DNA of 64,000 bases from Pisaster brevispinus (lineage: Eukaryota; Echinodermata; Asteroidea; Forcipulatida; Asteriidae), in assembly GCA_023634235.1 (NCBI GenBank), contig JAMKCF010000040.1, forward strand, positions 248,001 through 312,000, given 5' to 3'. Shown piece by piece: positions 38,612-51,090 of the stretch. The position numbers were made by a program, and so were the translations under genes. Position 1 is the stretch's first letter. Every line of letters begins with the position of its first letter. The notes under the pieces are model-generated. The model did no database searches. It was given only the letters and a program-made list of their open reading frames with translations, and had not been told where the DNA came from.

Positions 38612-41607
38612 GCTGTAAAAAACCACAAATACAAAATAAGGAGGGTCACATCACCCCCAGGGCAATATCAAATCTGCACAATTTTAGTACCACTGTAAAG
38701 CCCGTTTCAAGGGCTCCCTCTCCCGTGAGTTTGGGATCGCTGACGATTCTGTAGGCGAGGCGAGCGGCCTGGATGTTAGGCCCACCCCTTAGAGAAATAG
38801 GAAAACAAAAACCAGGGGTAATGGCCCAAAATAAAAGTGCGGTGATTTTGGGAATAAGTCCCGATCTAGGAGGGCTAGAGAGATGATTTTTTTACCTGAC
38901 TCTGCCTTAGGTATCCCTGCATCCGAAAATTAGACTTTTACGGCCGTTGCGGGCAGGCTTCACACCGGAAAAGACCAGCAAGCGGGGACACTCCGAAAGC
39001 CCCCCAAAACATCAACTTGATTTTGCTGTAAAAAACCACAAATACAAAATAAGGAGGGTCACATCACCCCCAGGGCAATATCGAATCTGCACAATTTTAG
39101 TACCACTGTAAAGCCCGTTTCAAGGGCTCCCTCTCCCGTGAGTTTGGGGTCGCTGACGATTCTGTAGGCGAGGCAAGCGGCCTGGATGTTAGGCCTACCC
39201 CTAAGAAAAATTGAAAAAAAAAAAAAAAAAAAAAAAAACCCAGAAGCAAGGTCGTGCCGGCAGGGGTCATGGCCCAAAATAAAAGTGCGGTGAATTTGGG
39301 AATAACTCCCGATCTAGGAGGGCTAGAGGGATGATTTTTTGGCCTGACTCTGCCTTAGGTATCCCTGCATCCGAAAATTAGACTTTTACGGCCGTTGCGG
39401 GCAGGCTTCACACCGGAAAAGACCAGCAAGCGGGGACACTCCGAAAGCCCCGCAAAACATCAACGTGATTTTGCTGTAAAAAGACACAAATACAAAATAA
39501 GGAGGGTCACATCACCCCCAGGGCAATATCGAATCTGCACAATTTTAGTACCACTGTAAAGCCCGTTTCAAGGGCTCCCTCTCCCGTGAGTTTGGGGTCG
39601 CTGACGATTCTGTAGGCGAGGCGAGCGGCCTGGATGTTAGGCCTACCCCTTAGAGAAATAGGAAAACAAAAACCAGGGGTAATGGCCCAAAATAAAAGTG
39701 CGGTGATTTTGGGAATAAGTCCCGATCTAGGAGGGCTAGAGAGATGATTTTTTTACCTGACTCTGCCTTAGGTATCCCTGCATCCGAAAATTAGACTTTT
39801 ACGGCCGTTGCGGGCAGGCTTCACACCAGAAAAGACCAGCAAGCGGGGACACTCCGAAAGCCCCCCAAAACATCAACTTGATTTTGCTGTAAAAAACCAC
39901 AAATACAAAATAAGTAGGGTCACATCACCCCCAGGGCAATATCGAATCTGCACAATTTTAGTACCACTGTAAAGCCCGTTTCAAGGGCTCCCTCTCCCGT
40001 GAGTTTGGGGTCGCTGACGATTCTGTAGGCGAGGCGAGCGGCCTGGATGTTAGGCCTACCCCTAAGAAAAATTGAAAAAAAAAAAAAAAAAAAAAAAAAA
40101 CCCAGAAGCAAGGTCGTGCCGGCAGGGGTCATGGCCCAAAATAAAAGTGCGGTGAATTTGGGAATAACTCCCGATCTAGGAGGGCTAGAGGGATGATTTT
40201 TTGGCCTGACTCTGCCTTAGGTATCCCTGCATCCGAAAATTAGACTTTTACGGCCGTTGCGGGCAGGCTTCACACCGGAAAAGACCAGCAAGCGGGGACA
40301 CTCCGAAAGCCCCGCAAAACATCAACGTGATTTTGCTGTAAAAAGACACAAATACAAAATAAGGAGGGTCACATCACCCCCAGGGCAATATCGAATCTGC
40401 ACAATTTTAGTACCACTGTAAAGCCCGTTTCAAGGGCTCCCTCTCCCGTGAGTTTGGGGTCGCTGACGATTCTGTAGGCGAGGCGAGCGGCCTGGATGTT
40501 AGGCCCACCCCTTAGAGAAATAGGAAAACAAAAACCAGGGGTAATGGCCCAAAATAAAAGTGCGGTGATTTTGGGAATAAGTCCCGATCTAGGAGGGCTA
40601 GAGAGATGATTTTTTTACCTGACTCTGCCTTAGGTATCCCTGCATCCGAAAATTAGACTTTTACGGCCGTTGCGGGCAGGCTTCACACCAGAAAAGACCA
40701 GCAAGCGGGGACACTCCGAAAGCCCCCCAAAACATCAACTTGATTTTGCTGTAAAAAACCACAAATACAAAATAAGGAGGGTCACATCACCCCCAGGGCA
40801 ATATCGAATCTGCACAATTTTAGTACCACTGTAAAGCCCGTTTCAAGGGCTCCCTCTCCCGTGAGTTTGCGGTCGCTGACGATTCTGTAGGCGAGGCGAG
40901 CGGCCTGGATGTTAGGCCTACCCCTAAGAAAAATTGAAAAAAAAAAAAAAAAAAAAAAAACCCAGAAGCAAGGTCGTGCCGGCAGGGGTCATGGCCCAAA
41001 ATAAAAGTGCGGTGAATTTGAAAATAACTCCCGATCTAGGAGGGCTAGAGGGATGATTTTTTGGCCTGACTCTGCCTTAGGTATCCCTGCATCCGAACAT
41101 TAGACTTTTACGGCCGTTGCGGGCAGGCTTCACACCGGAAAAGACAAGCAAGCGGGGACACTCCGAAAGCCCCGCAAAACATCAACGTGATTTTGCTGTA
41201 AAAAGACACAAATACAAAATAAGGAGGGTCACATCACCCCCAGGGCAATATCGAATCTGCACAATTTTAGTACCACTGTAAAGCCCGTTTCAAGGGCTCC
41301 CTCTCCCGTGAGTTTGGGGTCGCTGACGATTCTGTAGGCGAGGCGAGCGGCCTGGATGTTAGGCCCACCCCTTAGAGAAATAGGAAAACAAAAACCAGGG
41401 GTAATGGCCCAAAATAAAAGTGCGGTGATTTTGGGAATAAGTCCCGATCTAGGAGGGCTAGAGAGATGATTTTTTTACCTGACTCTGCCTTAGGTATCCC
41501 TGCATCCGAAAATTAGACTTTTACGGCCGTTGCGGGCAGGCTTCACACCGGAAAAGACCAGCAAGCGGGGACACTCCGAAAGCCCCCCAAAACATCAACT
41601 TGATTTT
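38168..41607 (+). repeat. Four A-B dimers, the first A a hybrid
   Basis: A starts: 38168 (hybrid), 39025, 39886, 40748. B starts: 38612, 39473, 40335, 41195. The B at 39473 reads ggcctacccctta, an A-type base on the edge of a B core. Confidence 0.9.
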
Positions 41608-44212
41608 GCTGTAAAAAACCACAAATACAAAATAAGGAGGGTCACATCACCCCCAGGGCAATATCGAATCTGCACAATTTTAGTACCACTGTAAAGCCCG
41701 TTTCAAGGGCTCCCTCTCCCGTGAGTTTGGGGTCGCTGACGATTCTGTAGGCGAGGCGAGCGGCCTGGATGTTAGGCCTACCCCTAAGAAAAATTGAAAA
41801 AAAAAAAAAAAAAAAAAAAAAACAGAAGCAAGGTCGTGCCGGCAGGGGTCATGGCCCAAAATAAAAGTGCGGTGAATTTGGGAATAACTCCCGATCTAGG
41901 AGGGCTAGAGGGATGATTTTTTGGCCTGACTCTGCCTTAGGTATCCCTGCATCCGAAAATTAGACTTTTACGGCCGTTGCGGGCAGGCTTCACACCGGAA
42001 AAGACCAGCAAGCGGGGACACTCCGAAAGCCCCGCAAAACATCAACTTGATTTTGCTGTAAAAAACCACAAATACAAAATAAGGAGGGTCACATCACCCC
42101 CAGGGCAATATCGAATCTGCACAATTTTAGTACCACTGTAAAGCCCGTTTCAAGGGCTCCCTCTCCCGTGAGTTTGGGGTCGCTGACGATTCTGTAGGCG
42201 AGGCGAGCGGCCTGGATGTTAGGCCTACCCCTAAGAAAAATTGAAAAAAAAAAAAAAAAAAAACCCAGAAGCAAGGTCGTGCCGGCAGGGGTCATGGCCC
42301 AAAATAAAAGTGCGGTGAATTTGGGAATAACTCCCGATCTAGGAGAGCTAGAGGGATGATTTTTTGGTCGACTCTGCCCTAGGTATCCCTGCATCCGAAA
42401 ATTAGACTTTTACGGCCGTTGCGGGCAGGCTTCACACCGGAAAAGACCAGCAAGCGGGGACACTCCGAAAGCCCCGCAAAACATCAACGTGATTTTGCTG
42501 TAAAAAGACACAAATACAAAATAAGGAGGGTCACATCACCCCCAGGGCAATATCGAATCTGCACAATTTTAGTACCACTGTAAAGCCCGTTTCAAGGGCT
42601 CCCTCTCCCGTGAGTTTGGGGTCGCTGACGATTCTGTAGGCGAGGCGAGCGGCCTGGATGTTAGGCCCACCCCTTAGAGAAATAGGAAAACAAAAACCAG
42701 GGGTAATGGCCCAAAATAAAAGTGCGGTGATTTTGGGAATAAGTCCCGATCTAGGAGGGCTAGAGAGATGATTTTTTTACCTGACTCTGCCTTAGGTATC
42801 CCTGCATCCGAAAATTAGACTTTTACGGCCGTTGCGGGCAGGCTTCACACCGGAAAAGACCAGCAAGCGGGGACACTCCGAAAGCCCCCCAAAACATCAA
42901 CTTGATTTTGCTGTAAAAAACCACAAATACAAAATAAGGAGGGTCACATCACCCCCAGGGCAATATCGAATCTGCACAATTTTAGTACCACTGTAAAGCC
43001 CGTTTCAAGGGCTCCCTCTCCCGTGAGTTTGGGGTCGCTGACGATTCTGTAGGCGAGGCGAGCGGCCTGGATGTTAGGCCTACCCCTAAGAAAAATTGAA
43101 AAAAAAAAAAAAAAAAAAAAAAAAACAGAAGCAAGGTCGTGCCGGCAGGGGTCATGGCCCAAAATAAAAGTGCGGTGAATTTGGGAATAACTCCCGATCT
43201 AGGAGGGCTAGAGGGATGATTTTTTGGCCTGACTCTGCCTTAGGTATCCCTGCATCCGAAAATTAGACTTTTACGGCCGTTGCGGGCAGGCTTCACACCG
43301 GAAAAGACCAGCAAGCGGGGACACTCCGAAAGCCCCGCAAAACATCAACTTGATTTTGCTGTAAAAAACCACAAATACAAAATAAGGAGGGTCACATCAC
43401 CCCCAGGGCAATATCGAATCTGCACAATTTTAGTACCACTGTAAAGCCCGTTTCAAGGGCTCCCTCTCCCGTGAGTTTGGGGTCGCTGACGATTCTGTAG
43501 GCGAGGCGAGCGGCCTGGATGTTAGGCCTACCCCTAAGAAAAATTGAAAAAAAAAAAAAAAAAAAACCCAGAAGCAAGGTCGTGCCGGCAGGGGTCATGG
43601 CCCAAAATAAAAGTGCGGTGAATTTGGGAATAACTCCCGATCTAGGAGAGCTAGAGGGATGATTTTTTGGTCGACTCTGCCCTAGGTATCCCTGCATCCG
43701 AAAATTAGACTTTTACGGCCGTTGCGGGCAGGCTTCACACCGGAAAAGACCAGCAAGCGGGGACACTCCGAAAGCCCCGCAAAACATCAACGTGATTTTG
43801 CTGTAAAAAGACACAAATACAAAATAAGGAGGGTCACATCACCCCCAGGGCAATATCGAATCTGCACAATTTTAGTACCACTGTAAAGCCCGTTTCAAGG
43901 GCTCCCTCTCCCGTGAGTTTGGGGTCGCTGACGATTCTGTAGGCGAGGCGAGCGGCCTGGATGTTAGGCCCACCCCTTAGAGAAATAGGAAAACAAAAAC
44001 CAGGGGTAATGGCCCAAAATAAAAGTGCGGTGATTTTGGGAATAAGTCCCGATCTAGGAGGGCTAGAGAGATGATTTTTTTACCTGACTCTGCCTTAGGT
44101 ATCCCTGCATCCGAAAATTAGACTTTTACGGCCGTTGCGGGCAGGCTTCACACCGGAAAAGACCAGCAAGCGGGGACACTCCGAAAGCCCCCCAAAACAT
44201 CAACTTGATTTT
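41608..44212 (+). repeat. Two AAB trimers (~1,303-bp tandem duplication)
   Basis: Order A 41608, A 42055, B 42497, A 42910, A 43358, B 43800. The first A of each trimer has a mixed tail (ccccgc with aacttg). The second A of each carries ggagagct (42346 and 43649) and ttggtcgactctgccct (42368 and 43671), at an offset of 1,303 bp. Confidence 0.92.
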
Positions 44213-47200
44213 GCTGTAAAAAACCACAAATACAAAATAAGGAGGGTCACATCACCCCCAGGGCAATATCGAATCTGCACAATTTTAGTACCACTGTAAA
44301 GCCCGTTTCAAGGGCTCCCTCTCCCGTGAGTTTGGGGTCGCTGACGATTCTGTAGGCGAGGCGAGCGGCCTGGATGTTAGGCCTACCCCTAAGAAAAATT
44401 GAAAAAAAAAACAAAAAAAAAAAACCCATAAGCAAGGTCGTGCCGGCAGGGGTCATGGCCCAAAATAAAAGTGCGGTGAATTTGGGAATAACTCCCGATC
44501 TAGGAGGGCTAGAGGGATGATTTTTTGGCCTGACTCTGCCTTAGGTATCCCTGCATCCGAAAATTAGACTTTTACGGCCGTTGCGGGCAGGCTTCACACC
44601 GGTAAAGACCAGCAAGCGGGGACACTCCGAAAGCCCCGCAAAACATCAACGTGATTTTGCTGGAAAAAGACACAAATACAAAATAAGGAGGGTCACATCA
44701 CCCCCAGGGCAATATCGAATCTGCACAATTTTAGTACCACTGTAAAGCCCGTTTCAAGGGCTCCCTCTCCCGTGAGTTTGGGGTCGCTGACGATTCTGTA
44801 GGCGAGGCGAGCGGCCTGGATGTTAGGCCCACCCCTTAGAGAAATAGGAAAACAAAAACCAGGGGTAATGGCCCAAAATAAAAGTGCGGTGATTTTGGGA
44901 ATAAGTCCCGATCTAGGAGGGCTAGAGAGATGATTTTTTTACCTGACTCTGCCTTAGGTATCCCTGCATCCGAAAATTAGACTTTTACGGCCGTTGCGGG
45001 CAGGCTTCACACCGGAAAAGACCAGCAAGCGGGGACACTCCGAAAGCCCCCCAAAACATCAACTTGATTTTGCTGTAAAAAACCACAAATACAAAATAAG
45101 GAGGGTCACATCACCCCCAGGGCAATATCGAATCTGCACAATTTTAGTACCACTGTAAAGCCCGTTTCAAGGGCTCCCTCTCCCGTGAGTTTGGGGTCGC
45201 TGACGATTCTGTAGGCGAGGCGAGCGGCCTGGATGTTAGGCCTACCCCTAAGAAAAATTGAAAAAAAAAAAAAAAAAAAAAACCAGAAGCAAGGTCGTGC
45301 CGGCAGGGGTCATGGCCCAAAATAAAAGTGCGGTGAATTTGGGAATAACTCCCGATCTAGGAGGGCTAGAGGGATGATTTTTTGGCCTGACTCTGCCTTA
45401 GGTATCCCTGCATCCGAAAATTAGACTTTTACGGCCGTTGCGGGCAGGCTTCACACCGGAAAAGACCAGCAAGCGGGGACACTCCGAAAGCCCCGCAAAA
45501 CATCAACGTGATTTTGCTGTAAAAAGACACAAATACAAAATAAGGAGGGTCACATCACCCCCAGGGCAATATCGAATCTGCACAATTTTAGTACCACTGT
45601 AAAGCCCGTTTCAAGGGCTCCCTCTCCCGTGAGTTTGGGGTCGCTGACGATTCTGTAGGCGAGGCGAGCGGCCTGGATGTTAGGCCCACCCCTTAGAGAA
45701 ATAGGAAAACAAAAACCAGGGGTAATGGCCCAAAATAAAAGTGCGGTGATTTTGGGAATAAGTCCCGATCTAGGAGGGCTAGAGAGATGATTTTTTGGCC
45801 TGACTCTGCCTTAGGTATCCCTGCATCCGAAAATTAGACTTTTACGGCCGTTGCGGGCAGGCTTCACACCGGAAAAGACCAGCAAGCGGGGACACTCCGA
45901 AAGCCCCCCAAAACATCAACTTGATTTTGCTGTAAAAAACCACAAATACAAAATAAGGAGGGTCACATCACCCCCAGGACAATATCGAATCTGCACAATT
46001 TTAGTACCAATGTAAAGCCCGTTTCAAGGGCTCCCTCTCCCGTGAGTTTGGGGTCGCTGACGATTCTGTAGGCGAGGCGAGCGGCCTGGATGTTAGGCCT
46101 ACCCCTAAGAAAAATTGAAAAAAAAAAAAAAAAAAAAAAACCCAGAAGCAAGGTCGTGCCGGCAGGGGTCATGGCCCAAAATAAAAGTGCGGTGAATTTG
46201 GGAATAACTCCCGATCTAGGAGGGCTAGAGGTATGATTTTTTGGCCTGACTCTGCCTTAGGTATCCCTGCATCCGAAAATTAGACTTTTACGGCCGTTGC
46301 GGGCAGGCTTCACACCGGAAAAGACCAGCAAGCGGGGACACTCCGAAAGCCCCGCAAAACATCAACGTGATTTTGCTGTAAAAAGACACAAATACAAAAT
46401 AAGGAGGGTCACATCACCCCCAGGGCAATATCGAATCTGCACAATTTTAGTACCACTGTAAAGCCCGTTTCAAGGGCTCCCTCTCCCGTGAGTTTGGGGT
46501 CGCTGACGATTCTGTAGGCGAGGCGAGCGGCCTGGATGTTAGGCCCACCCCTTAGAGAAATAGGAAAACAAAAACCAGGGGTAATGGCCCAAAATAAAAG
46601 TGCGGTGATTTTGGGAATAAGTCCCGATCTAGGAGGGCTAGAGAGATGTTTTTTTTACCTGACTCTGCCTTAGGTATCCCTGCATCCGAAAATTAGACTT
46701 TTACGGCCGTTGCGGGCAGGCTTCACACCGGAAAAGACCAGCAAGCGGGGACACTCCGAAAGCCCCCCAAAACATCAACATGATTTTGCTGTAAAAAACC
46801 ACAAATACAAAATAAGGAGGGTCACATCACCCCCAGGGCAATATCGAATCTGCACAATTTTAGTACCACTGTAAAGCCCGTTTCAAGGGCTCCCTCTCCC
46901 GTGAGTTTGGGGTCGCTGACGATTCTGTAGGCGAGGCGAGCGGCCTGGATGTTAGGCCTACCCCTAAGAAAAATTGAAAAAAAAAAAAAAAAAAAAAAAA
47001 AAACCAGAAGCAAGGTCGTGCCGGCAGGGGTCATGGCCCAAAATAAAAGTGCGGTGAATTTGGGAATAACTCCCGATCTAGGAGGGCTAGAGGGATGATT
47101 TTTTGGCCTGACTCTGCCTTAGGTATCCCTGCATCCGAAAATTAGACTTTTACGGCCGTTGCGGGCAGGCTTCACACCGGAAAAGACCAGCAAGCGGGGA

Positions 47201-50200
47201 CACTCCGAAAGCCCCGCAAAACATCAACGTGATTTTGCTGGAAAAAGACACAAATACAAAATAAGGAGGGTCACATCACCCCCAGGGCAATATCGAATCT
47301 GCACAATTTTAGTACCACTGTAAAGCCCGTTTCAAGGGCTCCCTCTCCCGTGAGTTTGGGGTCGCTGACGATTCTGTAGGCGAGGCGAGCGGCCTGGATG
47401 TTAGGCCCACCCCTTAGAGAAATAGGAAAACAAAAACCAGGGGTAATGGCCCAAAATAAAAGTGCGGTGATTTTGGGAATAAGTCCCGATCTAGGAGGGC
47501 TAGAGAGATGATTTTTTTACCTGACTCTGCCTTAGGTATCCCTGCATCCGAAAATTAGACTTTTACGGCCGTTGCGGGCAGGCTTCACACCGGAAAAGAC
47601 CAGCAAGCGGGGACACTCCGAAAGCCCCCCAAAACATCAACTTGATTTTGCTGTAAAAAACCACAAATACAAAATAAGGAGGGTCACATCACCCCCAGGG
47701 CAATATCGAATCTGCACAATTTTAGTACCACTGTAAAGCCCGTTTCAAGGGCTCCCTCTCCCGTGAGTTTGGGGTCGCTGACGATTCTGTAGGCGAGGCG
47801 AGCGGCCTGGATGTTAGGCCTACCCCTAAGAAAAATTGAAAAAAAAAAAAAAAAAAAAAAAAAACCCAGAAGCAAGGTCGTGCCGGCAGGGGTCATGGCC
47901 CAAAATAAAAGTGCGGTGAATTTGGGAATAACTCCCGATCTAGGAGGGCTAGAGGGATGATTTTTTGGCCTGACTCTGCCTTAGGTATCCCTGCATCCGA
48001 AAATTAGACTTTTACGGCCGTTGCGGGCAGGCTTCACACCGGAAAAGACCAGCAAGCGGGGACACTCCGAAAGCCCCGCAAAACATCAACGTGATTTTGC
48101 TGGAAAAAGACACAAATACAAAATAAGGAGGGTCACATCACCCCCAGGGCAATATTGAATCTGCACAATTTTAGTACCACTGTAAAGCCCGTTTCAAGGG
48201 CTCCCTCTCCCGTGAGTTTGGGGTCGCTGACGATTCTGTAGGCGAGGCGAGCGGCCTGGATGTTAGGCCCACCCCTTAGAGAAATAGGAAAACAAAAACC
48301 AGGGGTAATGGCCCAAAATAAAAGTGCGGTGATTTTGGGAATAAGTCCCGATCTAGGAGGGCTAGAGAGATGATTTTTTTACCTGACTCTGCCTTAGGTA
48401 TCCCTGCATCCGAAAATTAGACTTTTACGGCCGTTGCGGGCAGGCTTCACACCGGAAAAGACCAGCAAGCGGGGACACTCCGAAAGCCCCCCAAAACATC
48501 AACTTGATTTTGCTGTAAAAAACCACAAATACAAAATAAGGAGGGTCACATCACCCCCAGGGCAATATCGAATCTGCACAATTTTAGTACCACTGTAAAG
48601 CCCGTTTCAAGGGCTCCCTCTCCCGTGAGTTTGGGGTCGCTGACGATTCTGTAGGCGAGGCGAGCGGCCTGGATGTTAGGCCTACCCCTAAGAAAAATTG
48701 AAAAAAAAAAAAAAAAAAAAAACCCAGAAGCAAGGTCGTGCCGGCAGGGGTCATGGCCCAAAATAAAAGTGCGGTGAATTTGGGAATAACTCCCGATCTA
48801 GGAGGGCTAGAGGGATGATTTTTTGGCCTGACTCTGCCTTAGGTATCCCTGCATCCGAAAATTAGACTTTTACGGCCGTTGCGGGCAGGCTTCACACCGG
48901 AAAAGACCAGCAAGCGGGGACACTCCGAAAGCCCCGCAAAACATCAACGTGATTTTGCTGTAAAAAGACACAAATACAAAATAAGGAGGGTCACATCACC
49001 CCCAGGGCAATATCGAATCTGCACAATTTTAGTACCACTGTAAAGCCCGTTTCAAGGGCTCCCTCTCCCGTGAGTTTGGGGTCGCTGACGATTCTGTAGG
49101 CGAGGCGAGCGGCCTGGATGTTAGGCCCACCCCTTAGAGAAATAGGAAAACAAAAACCAGGGGTAATGGCCCAAAATAAAAGTGCGGTGATTTTGGGAAT
49201 AAGTCCCGATCTAGGAGGGCTAGAGAGATGATTTTTTTACCTGACTCTGCCTTAGGTATCCCTGCATCCGAAAATTAGACTTTTACGGCCGTTGCGGGCA
49301 GGCTTCACACCGGAAAAGACCAGCAAGCGGGGACACTCCGAAAGCCCCCCAAAACATCAACTTGATTTTGCTGTAAAAAACCACAAATACAAAATAAGGA
49401 GGGTCACATCACCCCTAGGGCAATATCGAATCTGCACAATTTTAGTACCACTGTAAAGCCCGTTTCAAGGGCTCCCTCTCCCGTGAGTTTGGGGTCGCTG
49501 ACGATTCTGTAGGCGAGGCGAGCGGCCTGGATGTTAGGCCTACCCCTAAGAAAAATTGAAAAAAAAAAAAAAAAAAAAAAAAACCCAGAAGCAAGGTCGT
49601 GCCGGCAGGGGTCATGGCCCAAAATAAAAGTGCGGTGAATTTGGGAATAACTCCCGATCTAGGAGGGCTAGAGGGATGATTTTTTGGCCTGACTCTGCCT
49701 TAGGTATCCCTGCATCCGAAAATTAGACTTTTACGGCCGTTGCGGGCAGGCTTCACACCGGAAAAGACCAGCAAGCGGGGACACTCCGAAAGCCCCGCAA
49801 AACATCAACGTGATTTTGCTGTAAAAAGACACAAATACAAAATAAGGAGGGTCACATCACCCCCAGGGCAATATCGAATCTGCACAATTTTAGTACCACT
49901 GTAAAGCCCGTTTCAAGGGCTCCCTCTCCCGTGAGTTTGGGGTCGCTGACGATTCTGTAGGCGAGGCGAGCGGCCTGGATGTTAGGCCCACCCCTTAGAG
50001 AAATAGGAAAACAAAAACCAGGGGTAATGGCCCAAAATAAAAGTGCGGTGATTTTGGGAATAAGTCCCGATCTAGGAGGGCTAGAGAGATGATTTTTTTA
50101 CCTGACTCTGCCTTAGGTATCCCTGCATCCGAAAATTAGACTTTTACGGCCGTTGCGGGCAGGCTTCACACCGGAAAAGACCAGCAAGCGGGGACACTCC

Positions 50201-51090
50201 GAAAGCCCCCCAAAACATCAACTTGATTTTGCTGTAAAAAACCACAAATACAAAATAAGGAGGGTCACATCACCCCCAGGGCAATATCGAATCTGCACAA
50301 TTTTAGTACCACTGTAAAGCCCGTTTCAAGGGCTCTCTCTCCCGTGAGTTTGGGGTCGCTGACGATTCTGTAGGCGAGGCGAGCGGCCTGGATGTTAGGC
50401 CTACCCCTAAGAAAAATTGAAAAAAAACAAAAAAAAAACAAAACCCAGAAGCAAGGTCGTGCCGGCAGGGGTCATGGCCCAAAATAAAAGTGCGGTGAAT
50501 TTGGGAATAACTCCCGATCTAGGAGGGCTAGAGGGATGATTTTTTGGCCTGACTCTGCCTTAGGTATCCCTGCATCCGAAAATTAGACTTTTACGGCCGT
50601 TGCGGGCAGGCTTCACACCGGAAAAGACCAGCAAGCGGGGACACTCCGAAAGCCCCGCAAAACATCAACGTGATTTTGCTGTAAAAAGACACAAATACAA
50701 AATAAGGAGGGTCACATCACCCCCAGGGCAATATCGAATCTGCACAATTTTAGTACCACTGTAAAGCCCGTTTCAAGGGCTCCCTCTCCCGTGAGTTTGG
50801 GGTCGCTGACGATTCTGTAGGCGAGGCGAGCGGCCTGGATGTTAGGCCCACCCCTTAGAGAAATAGGAAAACAAAAACCAGGGGTAATGGCCCAAAATAA
50901 AAGTGCGGTGATTTTGGGAATAAGTCCCGATCTAGGAGGGCTAGAGAGATGATTTTTTTACCTGACTCTGCCTTAGGTATCCCTGCATCCGAAAATTAGA
51001 CTTTTACGGCCGTTGCGGGCAGGCTTCACACCGGAAAAGACCAGCAAGCGGGGACACTCCGAAAGCCCCCCAAAACATCAACTTGATTTT
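44213..51090 (+). repeat. Regular block: 8 A-B dimers
   Basis: A starts: 44213, 45072, 45929, 46788, 47650, 48512, 49370, 50231. B starts: 44659, 45516, 46375, 47237, 48099, 48957, 49818, 50678. B copies at 44659, 47237 and 48099 share the head variant gctggaaaaag. The B at 45516 has an A-type ttttttggcctg patch near 45791. Confidence 0.93.
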
